DNA of 64,000 nucleotides from Bromus sterilis (lineage: Eukaryota; Streptophyta; Magnoliopsida; Poales; Poaceae). The notes beneath the pieces were generated by a model. It worked only from the letters and a program-made list of their open reading frames with translations, searched no databases and was not told where the DNA came from. The position numbers and the translations under genes were made by a program. Positions within the stretch are counted from its first letter, which is position 1. Each line of letters begins with the position of its first letter. The stretch spans positions 8,618,001 through 8,682,000 of the forward strand of contig OX465599.1 in the NCBI GenBank assembly GCA_950022295.1, written 5' to 3'. Positions 20,192 through 33,338 of the stretch are shown here, piece by piece.

Positions 20192-23100
20192 CTAGCGTCC
20201 CTCTAGTACTGTAATGCTAATGGTATTTGCAGAAATCACAGTATTTTCTGCTGCTCCATCGGCACCATAGTTATTTTCTGCAAAATACATAGGCTCTTTT
20301 GGAGGTGGAAGTGATATATCTTCATTCTCCAGAAAGGACACAATTGATGACATGAGTGGCCGTGCATTTGGGCTGTCTTGAACACACAAGAGTCCGATAT
20401 GGACGCACCGTATAGTTTCATTAAGTGAACAGCTCCCCACAACTGATGAATCAACAAAATCCTTTGTGTCCCCATCCTTCCATAAGCTCCATGCCTGCAT
20501 TCATTCTTATCCCTTTCAAGATGCATATATTTACTGTAATTGCATAAATTCAAACATGTAATTGTACTTACATAGGCGATAATGCTGGAGAAATCTTCTT
20601 TTAGGTGCACCGAGCTGATCTTTGAGCCACTCAAAATCTCTAATAGTAAAACTCCAAAGCTATATATGTCAGACTTGACAGAAAACATTCCTTTCAAAGC
20701 ATATTCAGGTGACATGTAACCGCTGTTTGAACACAAAACATAATTTTGGTCAACCACAAGAATAATGTATAAAGATAATTCATGCAATATACCACTTACT
20801 ATGTGCCAACAACGTGGTTGGTATTTTCTTGCTGCTGATTGCCACCAAATATCCTTGCCATACCAAAATCTGATATCTTAGGGCTCATTTCGGCATCTAA
20901 TAATATGTTGCTTGCTTTGAGATCTCTGTGAATTATCTTCAACCTTGAATCTTGATGAAGATAAAGAAGTCCTCTAGCTACCCCTTTGATTATCTCAAAT
21001 CTTATTGGCCAATCAAGCATTGATTTTCTTGTGGCATCTGCTACCAATGGCATCAATTGAGGGATAACATCAGTCATTCTGGTTGATTTCATTACTTACT
21101 CAAATTTGGCAAGACGTAAGCAGAACGTACCGAAAAGCATGGCATCCAAACTTTTGTTAGGTAAGTATTCATATATCAATAGTTTCTCATCTCCATGGAT
21201 GCAGAATGCAAGAAGTCTAACCAGGTTTGTATGCTGCAACTTCGCAATGAGTATTACTTCATTTCTGAACTCCAGTGCCCCCTGGCCAGAACCCTTACTT
21301 AGCCTTTTCACGGCAATTTCTGTACCATCTTCTAGTGTCCCCTGGCACTTGCATACTTTTAGGCCAAACAAAGATGGAAATACAGTTATGTTGCTCTATA
21401 AGAGAAAAATTCATGTTACCTTGTAAACATTGCCAAAACCTCCATGTCCAAGCATGTTGGAGAAATTATTAGTTGCAAGTACAATTTCTTTGAAGCTAAT
21501 AAAAGGACACTTTAAGTTTCCATCGTGAAGCTCAACAGAAGTGCTCGGAGTTTCTGACATCAGTTTCTTCCAAATTTTCTTGTTTCTTTGTTTGCCTATC
21601 AGGAACATTGATGTAAACATTATAATAAAAGAACATAAGACATAGAAATATGGAATAGCATTGGCCTGCGCGAACATGCTTGATGGAAATACATGGACTA
21701 CCTTCCAAGTTGCAGATCCAAACAAGGCACACACATATGATTATGAGCAAACTTGACACAACTGGCAGTGTAATTTTTAAGACATTGCTCTTCCGCTTTT
21801 TATCTGCCAAAATACAGCCTGTAAGCAATCACGATTTAAACATTTGCTAAATAGTTAGTTTCACAAGCCAAATATTTCTTACAAGTATGAACTACGTGCA
21901 CATTGTCTCGACTCCCAATAAATCGTATTTCTCATATGAACAATTTCATCATGGGTATGGTAACATTTGGGACATACAAAACTTCTGCTTGATACTTAAA
22001 ATTAAAACCTGCACAACATGTTTTGTGAACTGGATGGAGTGGTTGTCATGCCCAATTTTTGTATACACTATAATCATATGGCATATAGACAACTCATGCC
22101 CAATTGCTGTAATGCCCCAGACATGGGATGTACACTGACTCAGCTCTCTAGCCATGTAACCACCTCTTAGGAGGATTGTAACAAAAACTCCCCCTTTTCA
22201 ATGAAAAGAAATGCAAAAGTTTTTTGCGTTTTCTCGAAAAACTCATGCCAGAACGTGACAGTTTCCTTCTATAAATAGGTATATCTTGTATATTGACATG
22301 GATTCTATGAACTTGTAGGGGCAACTACATTTTCTATTCATAGAAAATAGATAGTAAGCCAAATTCAAGTCCAATGAAATAGAACTCGAACCAGGGTGGT
22401 GGAACTGTACATTCACTCTCTCACCCATATGAGCTAGGCTCACTTCCTATACATTGACTGAGATTGGATATATATAGACTTTGGAACAACTGTGTTGGGG
22501 GCTGGCAAAATGTTTCTGGACGCCTCAATGTCTGAAACATGTATTAGAAGCATTTTTTCCCCATTCAATCCAAGACATGGATTGGGTTCCACTATCAAAA
22601 GATAACGTAACAAAACAGAAAAACAGCATCCATGTGCAACATATATTAGAAGCTGTTCATTAATAAATGATTCAGATGGAAGTGTTTTACATACTAACTT
22701 TATAAATATGATCTGGAATATTGCGAACCACTGCATGCTCATATTTTCATTCTGCATCCAGTGGCTCATAATCTGTACCCTCCATTTGAATAAGTTATTG
22801 TCTTTTTGTATAAAAAGATTGTGATTCACACACTGCATATATGTTGCACCAAACTGTTCCATCATAATGGCGTTATCAAATCTTTACCCTATAATATTTG
22901 CCCGCTACTACTAATTTAAACCTATCTTGTCCACTCAAGAGGATATCACTGGAGCTCCACTGGACCCACAGAAACAGGAGTATATCTAATAACGCAAGCA
23001 GAGAAACAGAAACAGTAAACTGTACCAGTCAATCCATTAACTCGGATATAGAGGTTTTCCCCTTCTCCAATGAGCTTCTCCGTGTCAATCAAATCTCTAG

Positions 23101-24343
23101 TCCATAATAGGCACCTACTTTCAACCCCATTGATAGCATCAATGCTCACATTGTTGTAAGCATACGCCATGCAGGAGCAGTTGCTGGTGCATTCTGCTAT
23201 GCATTCATCTAAGCTTCTGTTCTTGACATACAAGAACTGGGCTGGAACCTTCATGTTTGACATATTTAAGAAGCCATCCCCTTGACCACATCTTAGTGCT
23301 TCTATCCGGTGGCATCCCTGTGAAAACCTGCACGCCATCCAGTCTTGTTCGTTGTTTGGCTCAAAGCCATTAAGACACTTGCATGTCACAATAGGCTGTG
23401 TGTTGTCGCAGTAACCAAATGGGCCACAATAACCAAATGTGTTGCATTCCTGGTTAGATCCTGGCCACAGGTCAGTGTCAGTCCATTTGGATCTGTTTCT
23501 ATTCCAGGCTCGTGTCTTCATCTTCCCTGAGTAGTCAATCTTCATTAGCACTAATGATGAGACACTTGGTACCGGTAGTCCAAAGGAAGCATAGACCTCA
23601 TCATCAATAGTTTGCAGGGTATAGTAAATTGTGGACTTGATACTTTCGACATACTGTCCGACTATCAGATTGTTATTCCATACTGAACTTCGCATGTATG
23701 GGGTTGAGCCATTCCATATAAAACGCTGCCGAAACTCATCAGGGTCTGCACCATATGAGAAGCTGCCCGGGGATGGGTCTTGGGGGCTTCTCCAAGAGAT
23801 GAGCCGTTGCAGTGCATGCGTCTTATGCGTGATCCTGAGGTTCATACCTGGAAGGACAGTGTCGGTCGGATAATCGAAGCTTTGCCATAAGATGATGCCT
23901 TGTGATGACCGAAGGATGAAATTCCCACTGTTATCGAGCATGGCTTCTCCAGCAGTTACCTCTGTCAATGAATTTCCTGTAGCGCTGATGTTTGTCGTCC
24001 AGAGAAGCTGGCCGTTGGTGTCTGACAAGGCGAGATCGAATCTGCTTGTGAAGGCGAGTGCTGCAGAAGAAGGATCAGTTATGGGCATAGCACGGTTGGC
24101 AACCCACACAACGTTGTCTTCGGGTATGTTCTTGTACCATATTCCGAAGTAGTAATGTCTTGGGCTGGAGCTGGACGGGGAGAAAAATCCCAGGGCGAAT
24201 GTGCCGTCGTCGGAGGTGATGGTGCTTCCGGCAGAAAGCGGCTTCTCGGGAAGAAGGCGGCTGCCGGATGATGCACAGAATGGGAATAACCAAAATGACC
24301 AACAAACTAGGCAGATGATTGTGTGTATGGGAAGGGGATCCAT
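20192..24343 (-). CDS. S-domain (G-type lectin) receptor-like Ser/Thr kinase
   Basis: Seven exons in transcription order: 24343-23026, 21803-21702, 21595-21420, 21341-21131, 21037-20800, 20722-20572, 20494-20192. Every junction has GT/AG and the phases join into 832 residues. Domains: signal peptide (~1-25), bulb-type lectin (~30-150), S-locus glycoprotein with EGF-like Cys (~210-340), PAN (~345-430), one membrane helix (~448-469), kinase (~515-790) and a short C-terminal tail. Key kinase residues are seen: P-loop GHGGFGNVY (523-531), Lys544 in AVKRL, HRDLKASN with Asp641, and DFG Asp659. HRD indicates an RD-type kinase. It is a plasma membrane receptor of the SRK/SD1 class. The ligand is unknown, and self-incompatibility is not implied in grasses. 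Exon layout is the family norm and I see no inactivating change. Confidence 0.92.
21804..23025 (-). other. Long first intron of the receptor kinase gene
   Basis: 1222 bases, starting GTACAG and ending TTTTGGCAG. It separates the whole ectodomain exon from the membrane-helix exon. No transposon termini or coding were recognised inside. Confidence 0.75.
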
Positions 24344-25077
24344 TGCTGTAGCGAATTATGGAACTGGGATGGAAGCAAAGAAATGGATGCGTTGCCTTGA
24401 CAATGCACAGCAGAACTTTAATTGTGGGAAAGCCAGGCATTTTATTTGTGGTCCCTTCTCCACAGGTAGCTTTTGGGAAAGTGGGAACATCGTATGTGGT
24501 CAAGGAGAGATATCTTCTAGGATGTTTGAAAACGTTGGGTTCTGGTTGTCATCGTCTGGGCTGGCCTTTCTCAATAAAGAGAGAGCCATCTACAGTTTTC
24601 TTGTTTGAATGTGCTGATTACTTACACTATAGTTGGATTCCATATGTTTATGAACAGAAGTTACAGAACAAACCCCTTGTTCTGGTTTTGATATTGTTGC
24701 CGTAGATTTTATTTTTTTGAAATGAACCTATCTTTTGTGCGTATGCACATGGGATTGCAGATAAAATATTAACATAAGTGGTACAGGAAATTACATGCCC
24801 ATCCCTTTCGACTTGCATCTGCTATTGTTTGACCATGTGAATTATAACTGGATAAATCAAAAACTCAGCTGATTAAGAAGCATAAATAGACACTGACTGG
24901 TTGTACAAAGGGACCTTGTGCTTGTTGCCTAAAACTGACAGGCTAACCACGGGTGGAGTCACACCTTTATCCCTGGTCCTGCAATTATTTAAGTTTGGCA
25001 GCTAAGCATTTGAGTGCGCAGTCGTTCTTGCACTTGTGCCCCTAGCTTTGTAAGGAAAATGAATTTCTTTAGCATGG
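24344..25077 (-). promoter_or_regulatory. Upstream region of the receptor kinase gene
   Basis: Non-coding. It should hold the promoter and 5' leader. I see no unambiguous TATA box at a standard distance. Confidence 0.35.
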
Positions 25078-26270
25078 TTATCGTCGGCATTTCCAGAGGC
25101 AAAGATCGCCACTTGAGTTTCCAAACGACACCACAAACAGAGGACTCCGTGTCGTTCCGCTCGGGGTGACTCGGGGGAACCCTAGTCGCTGCTGTCGGGG
25201 CTCCCCCAGATCGAGCCTCCCTTCGCCGCCGCTGCCGCGGGCCATGGATGCGGTGGTGGCATCGTGGCGGGCGCCCTTGCCGCCAAAGGTTGTGTGAGGG
25301 GGAGCTCGCCGTGGAGGCGTGGATGCGTGACGCGATGGTCGTCTGGTGGTGGCCGGCGTGGGTACGTGAAGCGGCGCTTCGGGCGGGTGGTGTTCGGATC
25401 TGGCCGGGCCTGGTCGGATCTGTGGTGGCATGGTTTGCACGGGCGGTCGGGGGCTGCGATGGCGGTGGCGACGACCGCGGTGTGGCCCCCCAGGCCTGTG
25501 AGGTGCATGGGTGGCTTGTGATCTGCGTAGCCAGCCATGCATGTCGCGAAGCCTATTGTATGAGGCGGAAGCTCGGTGGCATCGTCGGGCTATGGCGACT
25601 GCATCGACGATGTGAGGGCCTGGTGTCGTGCACTGGTGGACACGAGGAGCAGGTGGCACGGCTCTGTGCGAGACGGCAAGGGTGGAGGCTCTAAAGACGC
25701 GAATTTGGTTGGGGGTGGCTTGCCGGCGTGGTTTTGGTTGGTGGGGGCATGCGCGCTCCTGTTGTGTCAAGGTATGCCTATGTCTTCGCGGAGTTGTGAT
25801 GCTCGGACGCCTGGGGCGGTGGTCCCAGATCTCTTTTTCGGCGAAGGCGGTCGGGGTGGTTGCGTGGGTAGCACCACGACTTGAGCTCGGGGACATCAGA
25901 CCTCCTTGGCAGTCTGTCGGCCCTTGGTCATGCCGAGGACGCTTGGCATCGACCGATGGGTTGGTTGTAGCTGTTGCGTGAGGCACCGGACCTGACTAGA
26001 CGTGGCCGGTTCTAGCTCCTACGGTGGTGATAAGGTGGTCCACTCGGCAGCTTTGCATGGTGCAGCTGGCGGCGACGGGGTTGTTCTGTCTGGTGGCTCC
26101 GGGCTCTGGTGGTTGGTGCTCTCATATGGCGGTTTGAGGGGAGGGCATCCTTTGGCTGCTCGGGGCGTCAGCCCTGCTTTGGTCTTGCATTGGAGCCGCC
26201 GCCGCCGACAGCTATGGGCACCAGAAACGGGTCACGACGAACCAAAATTTAGGTTGAGTATCATCTAATT
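25078..26270. other. GC-rich segment of repeat-like sequence
   Basis: About 60-65% GC with long open frames on both strands (the longest is 302 codons on the minus strand, rich in Pro, His, Arg and Thr). The low complexity and the mirror frames suggest composition rather than coding. GGTGGC/GGCGGT words resemble the 5' ends of grass LINEs or a CACTA interior. No domain was recognised. Confidence 0.3.
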
Positions 26271-26308
26271 CACTAAACTCAATGGCACGACCCAAATGCC
26301 ACTCAAAT

Positions 26309-27266
26309 GTCTTAGGGAAACTCCAACGTCACGACCCAAATGTTCGTATTTGGCCTGTCGGCCTCCGTTTGGATCCTCATGGACAAAAATTGTGGCCCAA
26401 TGGGGCGACCCAAACGGATCGCTTTAATTTTTTGGTTCGCCGTGACCCATTTCTACCCCAAATTTGGGGCGGATTTGGGTCCGCGCGGACACGCAGCGGA
26501 CGTGAAGTGGATTTCCCTGGTTGTCCCTCCAGGTCCTCCCCTAGCACACCTCGCACCACTTGGCACCCATTTTTAGTCCCACCTTGCCGCCCGGGGGCCT
26601 CGCCGAGGTTTTTATAAGGGGGCGACATAAACTCATTGTCCACATTGGTATTATAGCAAAGCCAGAAATTTTCGTAGGCTTGGAAAGCTTCCTAGGGGGA
26701 TACTGTCTCACCTACTTGAAGAGGCAAAGGTCCTCCTCGGGAGTGTTCCCCAAGTCTGCGGCCAATATTGTCTTTACTGTAATTTTAATTTTTATTGTAA
26801 ATGATTCAAATTTATGCACTATCTGATAGTAAATGCGTATATAAAAAAAGTACACAGTAATATACCGCCCGTGAAGAGCTGTCTAAATGATACACATCAC
26901 TCAAAGACAACTCTCCACAAGAAGGACCGTTTCTGGCTTTGTTACAATACCAATGTGGACAGTGATGCCAAAAAAATAAAAAATTATAGTAAAGACAGTA
27001 ACGTGCTCTCACGTGAACAACCAGACTATGGTGATATACAGATCTTACTTGGAGGTGAACGAATCTAAAGTTTAGATTGTCCATCCCCAAGAAAGATATA
27101 TAGTACCACCATAGCATAACTCTTCACGCGATCGTATGTTTGTGGCTTTGCTATAACCAATGTGGACAACAAGTCTATGCCGCCCACCTCTTATAAACAC
27201 CTCGCCGGACATCGGATAAAAGGCGGACCAAAGCTGGATCCGTTTGGATCGCGCCCTTGGAGTTGC
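26309..27266. mobile_element. Foldback element with nested inverted repeats
   Basis: The left end AGGGAAACTCCAACG and right end TTGGAGTTGCCCTTT are inverted. Inside, the segment TTGTCCACATTGGTATTATAGC (26636-26657) recurs inverted near 26932-26965 and again near 27143-27175. Both outer parts carry TTATAA(G/A) next to GGCGACATAAAC or its complement. This fits a non-autonomous foldback or MITE cluster. The target duplication is unclear, so the superfamily is open. Confidence 0.5.
26768..26996. repeat. Inner inverted repeat, possibly a nested MITE
   Basis: GTCTTTACTGTAATTTTAAT at the left and an inverted copy ending ATTATAGTAAAGAC at the right enclose about 170 bp. The pairing arms are about 28 bp. 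It lies within the foldback element and may be a separate small insertion. Confidence 0.55.
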
Positions 27267-29903
27267 CCTTTACCTTTTCATTGTATGCATTATCTTGTTT
27301 GTTATGTTCTACTTTCAAACAAAAAGGGCACCTCTTATAGTTATTGACATGTTGTATCCTTCTCTAGGTAGTGTGTTAACTACATGTACTCTGAGATGAA
27401 TTCCAGTTTGTACATCATGATTTTTTTTATGCCCTTCTTTGATAATAAGACAGCTAAATCACTTAAGCCAGAAGTTGGCATTAACTAGATAGATAATTAT
27501 CCGGATAACAGGTAGAAAATAGTCACGCTTAAATGAAAATTATGCTTGGGTTAGGGTGGTATTTGGTTTAGGAAGGTTTGCTTATAGTCATTCTCCTTTT
27601 TGTTTACTATATTAGTCTTTCCTGAAGATTACAAGTATATGAAACTGTCAACTTTGGTTGGTTGGTACATATGAATTATGATCTAATGATTGAACTTGTG
27701 AACAGATGACAATCAGATTTCTTTAGCAGGGAGAATTAAGAAATCGGTTCAACAAGAAGGAAAAAACAATGAATAGAGATCATGAAGACTGCGAGTCAGA
27801 TTTCTTTCTTTGGTCCTTCAGATTAATCACTGATCGTATGGTTTCCGGCCAATGCGGATGATTGAAGAAGCTATAGGGGTCAGATGCCACTTCCCTTTAG
27901 CCCCTAGGTCTCTTGATAGTTGCTTTGCCTGGGATGTTGGTTCTTTGATGTACCTTCTGCCTTATATGGATCTTGTTGATGCAGTCCTTGCTATGATCTT
28001 GTTTCTGTTTGATCTATATTACCTTGTTTGATGCGTCGTATGTACCTGATTTGTTTAGATTTGTGTGTTTTCTATATGGATTAACGAATAACTTGCGTGG
28101 TTCGGTGCTCATACATGGAGGCAAAACTATGAGTTTCCCCTCCAAATTTATCTCATTGTTTGAATTGGGGGAGAAGGAAATACATAATTTTTTCCCTTTT
28201 CTTCCGGCAGGAAAGAAACGCGGGGAAAGAAAAAGCATAGTGGATGTAGCCATCGGACAATGAGTGGACAGGTGGGGAACATGGATGGGAGCATCGAGGG
28301 GACCAGGCAAGTTGCGTACAATGAGGGGCTGGGTTAGTGTCCTAGTGGGAGGGTACCCTTGATTAGTGGGATGGGAGTGTGGGCCATAGTTGTCAGGGAT
28401 GGAAGCCCTACTCGCTAGAAATGATGATAGGTCGATCTTTCGAAGAAATACGAATCGAGATTTCGCTCAACCGAAAATTTTGGTTCAGCTTCATAGTTCA
28501 ATAAAAAATGAAGAGCAACGCTACACGTAAATGTCGTGATTGCTATTGGACTCTTTTGATTGGATTAAATGAACCGGACGGACCCATTCAACTGAAATTC
28601 AGGAGGGGCCAAAGTTAATTAGGGGATAGTTTCCGTAATTTTTTTGTAATAGGTCCGCACGTCTAGCATTTTTGAAAAATGAATCAAGCAAGAAAAAAGG
28701 ATAAATATGAGCACACCATAGAAATAGGAATTTTGATGAACACAAGAACATCAAATAACAGGGGAGGAGATGGAGGTGATTCGCGAAGGAGATGTCACCG
28801 GCTATCAGGCTACCACAGAGGAGAGAAGGAGAGGTGACTCAAGGGGTGGCAATCTAAGGTTATAGATTGAGGTGTGGTGTGGGATTTGGTGGCAGGACGG
28901 CTGGAGATCGAGCAGGGGTTACGGGAGGATTAGGAGCTTGATCATCTTTAGGGAATGGTATGTTGGCCTGAGTTGCTCTTCAGGTTTTAGCTATATACAA
29001 ATTTTCTCAATTATTTCGGTGATTAACCGAGGCCTAAAACCAAAAGGTTGAAGTAAATTCCGGTTTTTTAGAAGTGACAAGTAAATTAAAAATTGAATTA
29101 CTTAATTTTGCTTATTTTTTGCTTTGATCTCGAATAATTCAAGATTGGTTATCTATATGCACGCCCCTAGCCGGGGGAGTTCAAGACAATGGTTTTCCGA
29201 TAGGCCCCGCTAAGTGGGAGTATCTAGCAGTAAAATAGAGGGTGTGCACACTAAGAGTTTAGTGTTATACTACAATATTTAGCAAAAAAACTGCAAAATA
29301 TGACATGATAAAGAAAATTTTCTCTAAAACCTGGGTGTGCCACGGCCCACTCGTGCTACCCGCTGGTTACGCCACTGGGGAGGAGGAGGAGGTGTGGGCC
29401 ACCATGACAGAAATGTCATATTGGTTTCACAAATTTAAAACAAATAAATTAGGGGGGAGGGAAAGGTCAAGGGAAAGACCTATCATTTCTTTCACAAAAC
29501 TTAATATCCTTATACATAGCAGAACTTGCACTTTGATATTTTTTGTCCAATAATTGTGCCAGACACAACTTGATACAAATGCCACTTATCAAAAGTGAAG
29601 CTTGAGCTTCTTGAATTTAAATTCCAGTTTTTATAGGCCTTTTATTTGAAGGTGGTGGAGATGCTACAAAAATTAGTTGTCCACGTCTGTAACCTAAATA
29701 ACCATTTAGAAAAATGAGTGAAAAATTGATATGGTAGAGCAGTGGTAAGTGGAATCGCTGGTGTTTGGTATATGCAATGAACAAATGATAGTACAAAATG
29801 GGGAATTGGGAAAATAAAGAAGCAATGTATCTAATATTGGATATTATATATTGGGAAAATAAAGAAGTAATGTTTGGTATATGCCACGTTTTATATCTTC
29901 AGT
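27267..29903. other. 2.6-kb intergenic stretch, no gene seen
   Basis: AT-rich with some G-rich patches (28730-28930). Frames at 28009-28263 and 29305-29553 show no recognisable domain. No terminal repeats were identified. Short imperfect duplications occur near 29800-29880 (TTGGGAAAATAAAGAAG twice). Confidence 0.4.
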
Positions 29904-30089
29904 TTACGGCAAGATGTCTACAATATTCTGAGAAATAAAGTCTGGGATAGAGGACTCCCAAACTCTGGAGCATCTACTTCTAAAACAATGTTTAGCTAGA
30001 GAATCTGTAACTTGGTTTGCTTCTCGGTTACATGATAAGAAAGAAATCTTGAAAAAGTCTTGTGATAATAGCTTGCATTTCATCACCAT
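29904..30089 (-). pseudogene. LINE RNase H-like C-terminus fragment
   Basis: The translation ends in KISFLSCNREANQVTDSLAK and a Cys/Arg-rich tail with an FISQNIVDILP end, matching the last strand and helix of the RVT_3 domain ('...RxxNxVADxLA..'). Only about 60 codons remain, with no upstream LINE sequence. Confidence 0.6.
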
Positions 30090-30600
30090 CGTTGCTGACT
30101 GACCTAGATATCTATCTTCTTGTAAGATCGATTGTGTTGGGAAATCGACTATGGCCCCGTGCGGGTTTCATCTTTTTTTGGTGGGGGGTTTTCCCTTTAG
30201 TCCTCTTTACTTACCTATTTCTCCCCTATATATGCTCATGTATTGTATGGAGAGAGACACCAATCTTACATTCTTAAGAAGTTGCTCTCCACTATTTTTA
30301 ATTCTTTCAACACGCACACACTTCACATCATCATGCATGTCACATCATTCTCCACTTACATATTTCTTTCAACATGCAAGCATGCCACTTCATCATTCAA
30401 CATGTATGAGAAAGATTCACCTCAATATGCCACTATGCATAATAAAAACCCACATGCAACATGCATGCACGAGAATTTTTATTTTATTATGATATTTATA
30501 TTAAATCCATATATTATTTTAAAAGTTATTATTTTAAATATACATGATTCATTTAACCAAACATTCTTACTAAAATATCCGCAACAACGTGCGGGGTAGT
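30090..30600 (+). other. AT-rich stretch ending in a Helitron-like hairpin
   Basis: The stretch ends in CCGCAACAACGTGCGGGGT (about 30579-30597), a hairpin like the one at the Helitron end near 7550. The following GTAGTTATTAAG lacks a clean CTRR terminus, so only a decayed Helitron end is suggested. Confidence 0.3.
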
Positions 30601-31963
30601 TATTAAGGGCAGTGTGCCCTTGCATGCATCATAGCAAACAGGAGAGAAAAAGGAAGAAAAAATCAATGCAGCGACGAGATGACTTCACTGCTCCAGGACG
30701 AACTGACATTTAACGCCCACTCCCTCACTGTGCCTATTCGTTTCCAAGGCATCGAGCATGACATTTGCACTAGCTCCTGCGCCTGCGGCATGCCCCTGTC
30801 GATAATAAAGATTAAATCTTGATTTTTTTTTCTTTAACTTTTCGCATTTGTGATTGTGCCGCGTGTATAACTATTTCGATTACGATTCCGCTCTATGCCT
30901 TTGGACCAGATTCATCGACAAAAATTGTGGAACACGTTATCAGCACGAGCTCCGTCGACTGATCTGCCTCGAGTCTTCATCAAGCAGGCTCTCATCGTTC
31001 ATCGCGGAGGTATAACCACTAATCTCATCGCAAAACGGATCCGTTATTCGATCTCTTTTCGTTTTTATTGCGATGTACACGCTTTAAATCTCATGTATGG
31101 TAATCACTGTTGGATGTACTATACGGGGCACATGTGACCCTGCTGGTCACCGGCCAAGCACACCCATGGAACACGTTACATGCGGAACGAGCTGGCCGCT
31201 CTTGTCGTGCTGCGTCGTTGAATCAGGCCGCGCTCTCTTGCGCCGCACCGTCCGAGTGCTTACTGTCCGCACAGCACCAGACCGCGTGCCCGCCCGGGTC
31301 GCGCCGCATGCTGCCGCGCGCCGCTCGCTTGGCCGTGTCGTACTACTGCTCGCAACAACAATTTTACGTCTATCTTTGATTCCGTTTTTTTAGATTTATT
31401 CGTTCTATGATGTAATTTTTCTTGCTTGATCGGAGCTGACCTGATGTCGCCAGTATAATGTCAATCGATCTTGCATTAAAATTATTTTTACTAAACAACA
31501 TCATGAAAGAAAACGATGAATATACATGCTCCAGATGAGCACGACACCGTCGTGGTGTACCTGATATACACATGAATTTTTTGTCATCCATGTACCTGAT
31601 GTACACATGCTCCCGATGAGCATGGCATCGTCGTTGACTACCATAGAGCCGCTCATCGTGTGTTGCCCGGTCGGCCGAGTCGCCAAGCCACACGCCGAGT
31701 TTCGCACTATGTAGCGCCTCGATGCACCGGATGTACATACGTCATGACATGTTTCTATCATTATCATGCTTACATTTTTTTTTCATTGCTAGAATTAATT
31801 GTTTAATTACTTTTATTCGCTTTGAAATTATTGTTAGCATGTGTTTAAATACTGGAATGTCATGTTAATGAACAAATGTTATCTTCATCTCATTTATGCA
31901 AGGAATTGCCTGCTATAACCCGGATTACCTGCTGTAATCTAATATAATTTGCATAAATTGTAG
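30601..31963 (+). mobile_element. Probable leader of the copia element
   Basis: Non-coding sequence before copia gag. TGGAACACGTTATCAGCACGA (from about 30926) resembles the primer-site region found after the 5' LTR in some plant copia elements, which would place the LTR end near 30930. I could not define the LTR start. The stretch 31100-31330 is GC-rich and 31500-31740 contains diverged repeats of GATGAGCA(C/T)G. Confidence 0.35.
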
Positions 31964-33092
31964 ATGGCCGGAATTGTCAAACGTCAGTTTGAAGAGCTTG
32001 CCCAGAATGGGTTGAACTATCTGACGTGGGCATCGGACGTGGAAATCTTCCTCGGATCCAAGGAGCTGACAAGGGTCATTGGCATAGGGGTCCAGGCAGC
32101 CATCAATGTCGTTACCCCTGCTCAGAATGCCGAAGCTCTGCATTTTCTGCATCACCACCTCTGCAGTACCCTGAAAAATGAGTACATGGTTGAACGGAGT
32201 GCTTTGGACCTTTGGAATGCTCTCAAGCAACGTTTCGAGCGACTAAAGTACACTGTTCGCCCACAGGCAGAGGCGGAGTGGACCCGTCTGAGGTTTCAGG
32301 ACTTCAAGACGGTGGGAGATTATAATTCGGCTTTGCACCGGATTTGTACCTCTCTTCTGTTGTGTGATGTCACCATCACTGACACCCAGAAGATTGAGAA
32401 GACTCTCTCTACTTTCCACCCCAACACCGTACAGTCTTCGTGGAATTAACGCCAGGGAAAGTACACGCAGTATGCAGAGCTTGTGGACATACTCCAGGTG
32501 GAGGAGGCACATGATGAGGTCTTACGCAAGAACTCTGTCGCGCAACCACTTGGAGCGAGCTCTCGTCAGGAGGCCCATGCTAATGCCTATAAGGCTAGGG
32601 TGCCTCTCAAGAAGAAGAGGGGCAAGAAGGGCAAGAAGGCACCTCGCCCCCTCGCCAGGCTCAGCAGCATCGCCAGGCAAGGGGGGGGGGGGGGGGCAGA
32701 TGGCCCATGATTGCTATCGTTGCGGCTCTACTGAACACTTCTCACGCTAGTGCCTTCCACCTAAGGAAGTTGTGGAAGCGTACAAGACTAGTAAGAAGGG
32801 GCGTGAAACGCACCTCGGCTCGATACAGTGGGAGGCATCCGCGGCACCCCTAGTGGCGCCCGCGCTCCTCCCACCACTTCCACCTCTTCCTATGGATGCA
32901 CCTACAGATGTGCCCATGGAGATAGCCCTGACGGTTACAACGAACGTCGGTGTCTCTATGGAGGTCGAGCACCTGGTGCTCCCTTCTGCACCTCGTGTTG
33001 GCACTAATGACGATCCTATACTCATTGAGGAGCATTTTGCCCAGTTGGAGATTGAATCTGAAGTGAATGGAGCGTTCTCTATGCCCCTCTAA
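31964..33092 (+). pseudogene. Ty1/copia gag, broken
   Basis: From ATG at 31964 the translation gives a copia-type gag (KRQFEELAQNGLNYLTWASD, SALDLWNALKQRFERL, DYNSALHRI). A stop at 32447-32449 interrupts SSW-N/RQGKYTQYAEL, and a run of twelve G near 32682-32695 shifts the frame before the zinc knuckle CYRCGSTEHFSR, which itself is followed by a stop before its last Cys. The tail then runs open to 33092. Gag binds genomic RNA and forms the particle. This copy cannot make it. Confidence 0.85.
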
Positions 33093-33338
33093 GCTTCCAC
33101 TCATTTATTTATCATGATTCCTTAGGCTATTTTGAGATACATTTGGTTTGTAATAAGCTCTATAAGAGCAATACATGTTCATTATTTCGACGCTTGAATG
33201 ACATTTGGTTATCGTTCATTAATTCCTCTATTTAAATATGATGCCTTGTTATGTTCTGAGATATATGTGCATTTGTTCTGTAATGTTGCTACTTTCTCGC
33301 TTCATTATGTTAACTGCATGCAAATATTTTAGAAACAC
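33093..33338 (+). other. AT-rich spacer between copia gag and pol
   Basis: About 245 bases without coding lie between the gag tail and the protease. Copia gag and pol normally form one frame, though some plant families use splicing here. TAAGAGCAATACATG-type sequence and no clear acceptor make this ambiguous. Confidence 0.45.

Noticed and set aside
25078..25986. 302-codon minus-strand frame
   Set aside because: Composition-driven (His/Pro/Arg/Thr), with overlapping open frames on the plus strand and no recognisable domain. Kept only as a GC-rich repeat-like segment.
30137..30930. TGTTGGGAAATCG at 30137 as a copia 5' LTR start
   Set aside because: It looks like a copia LTR start, but I found no matching end or 3' LTR to confirm it, and a Helitron-like hairpin lies in the middle.
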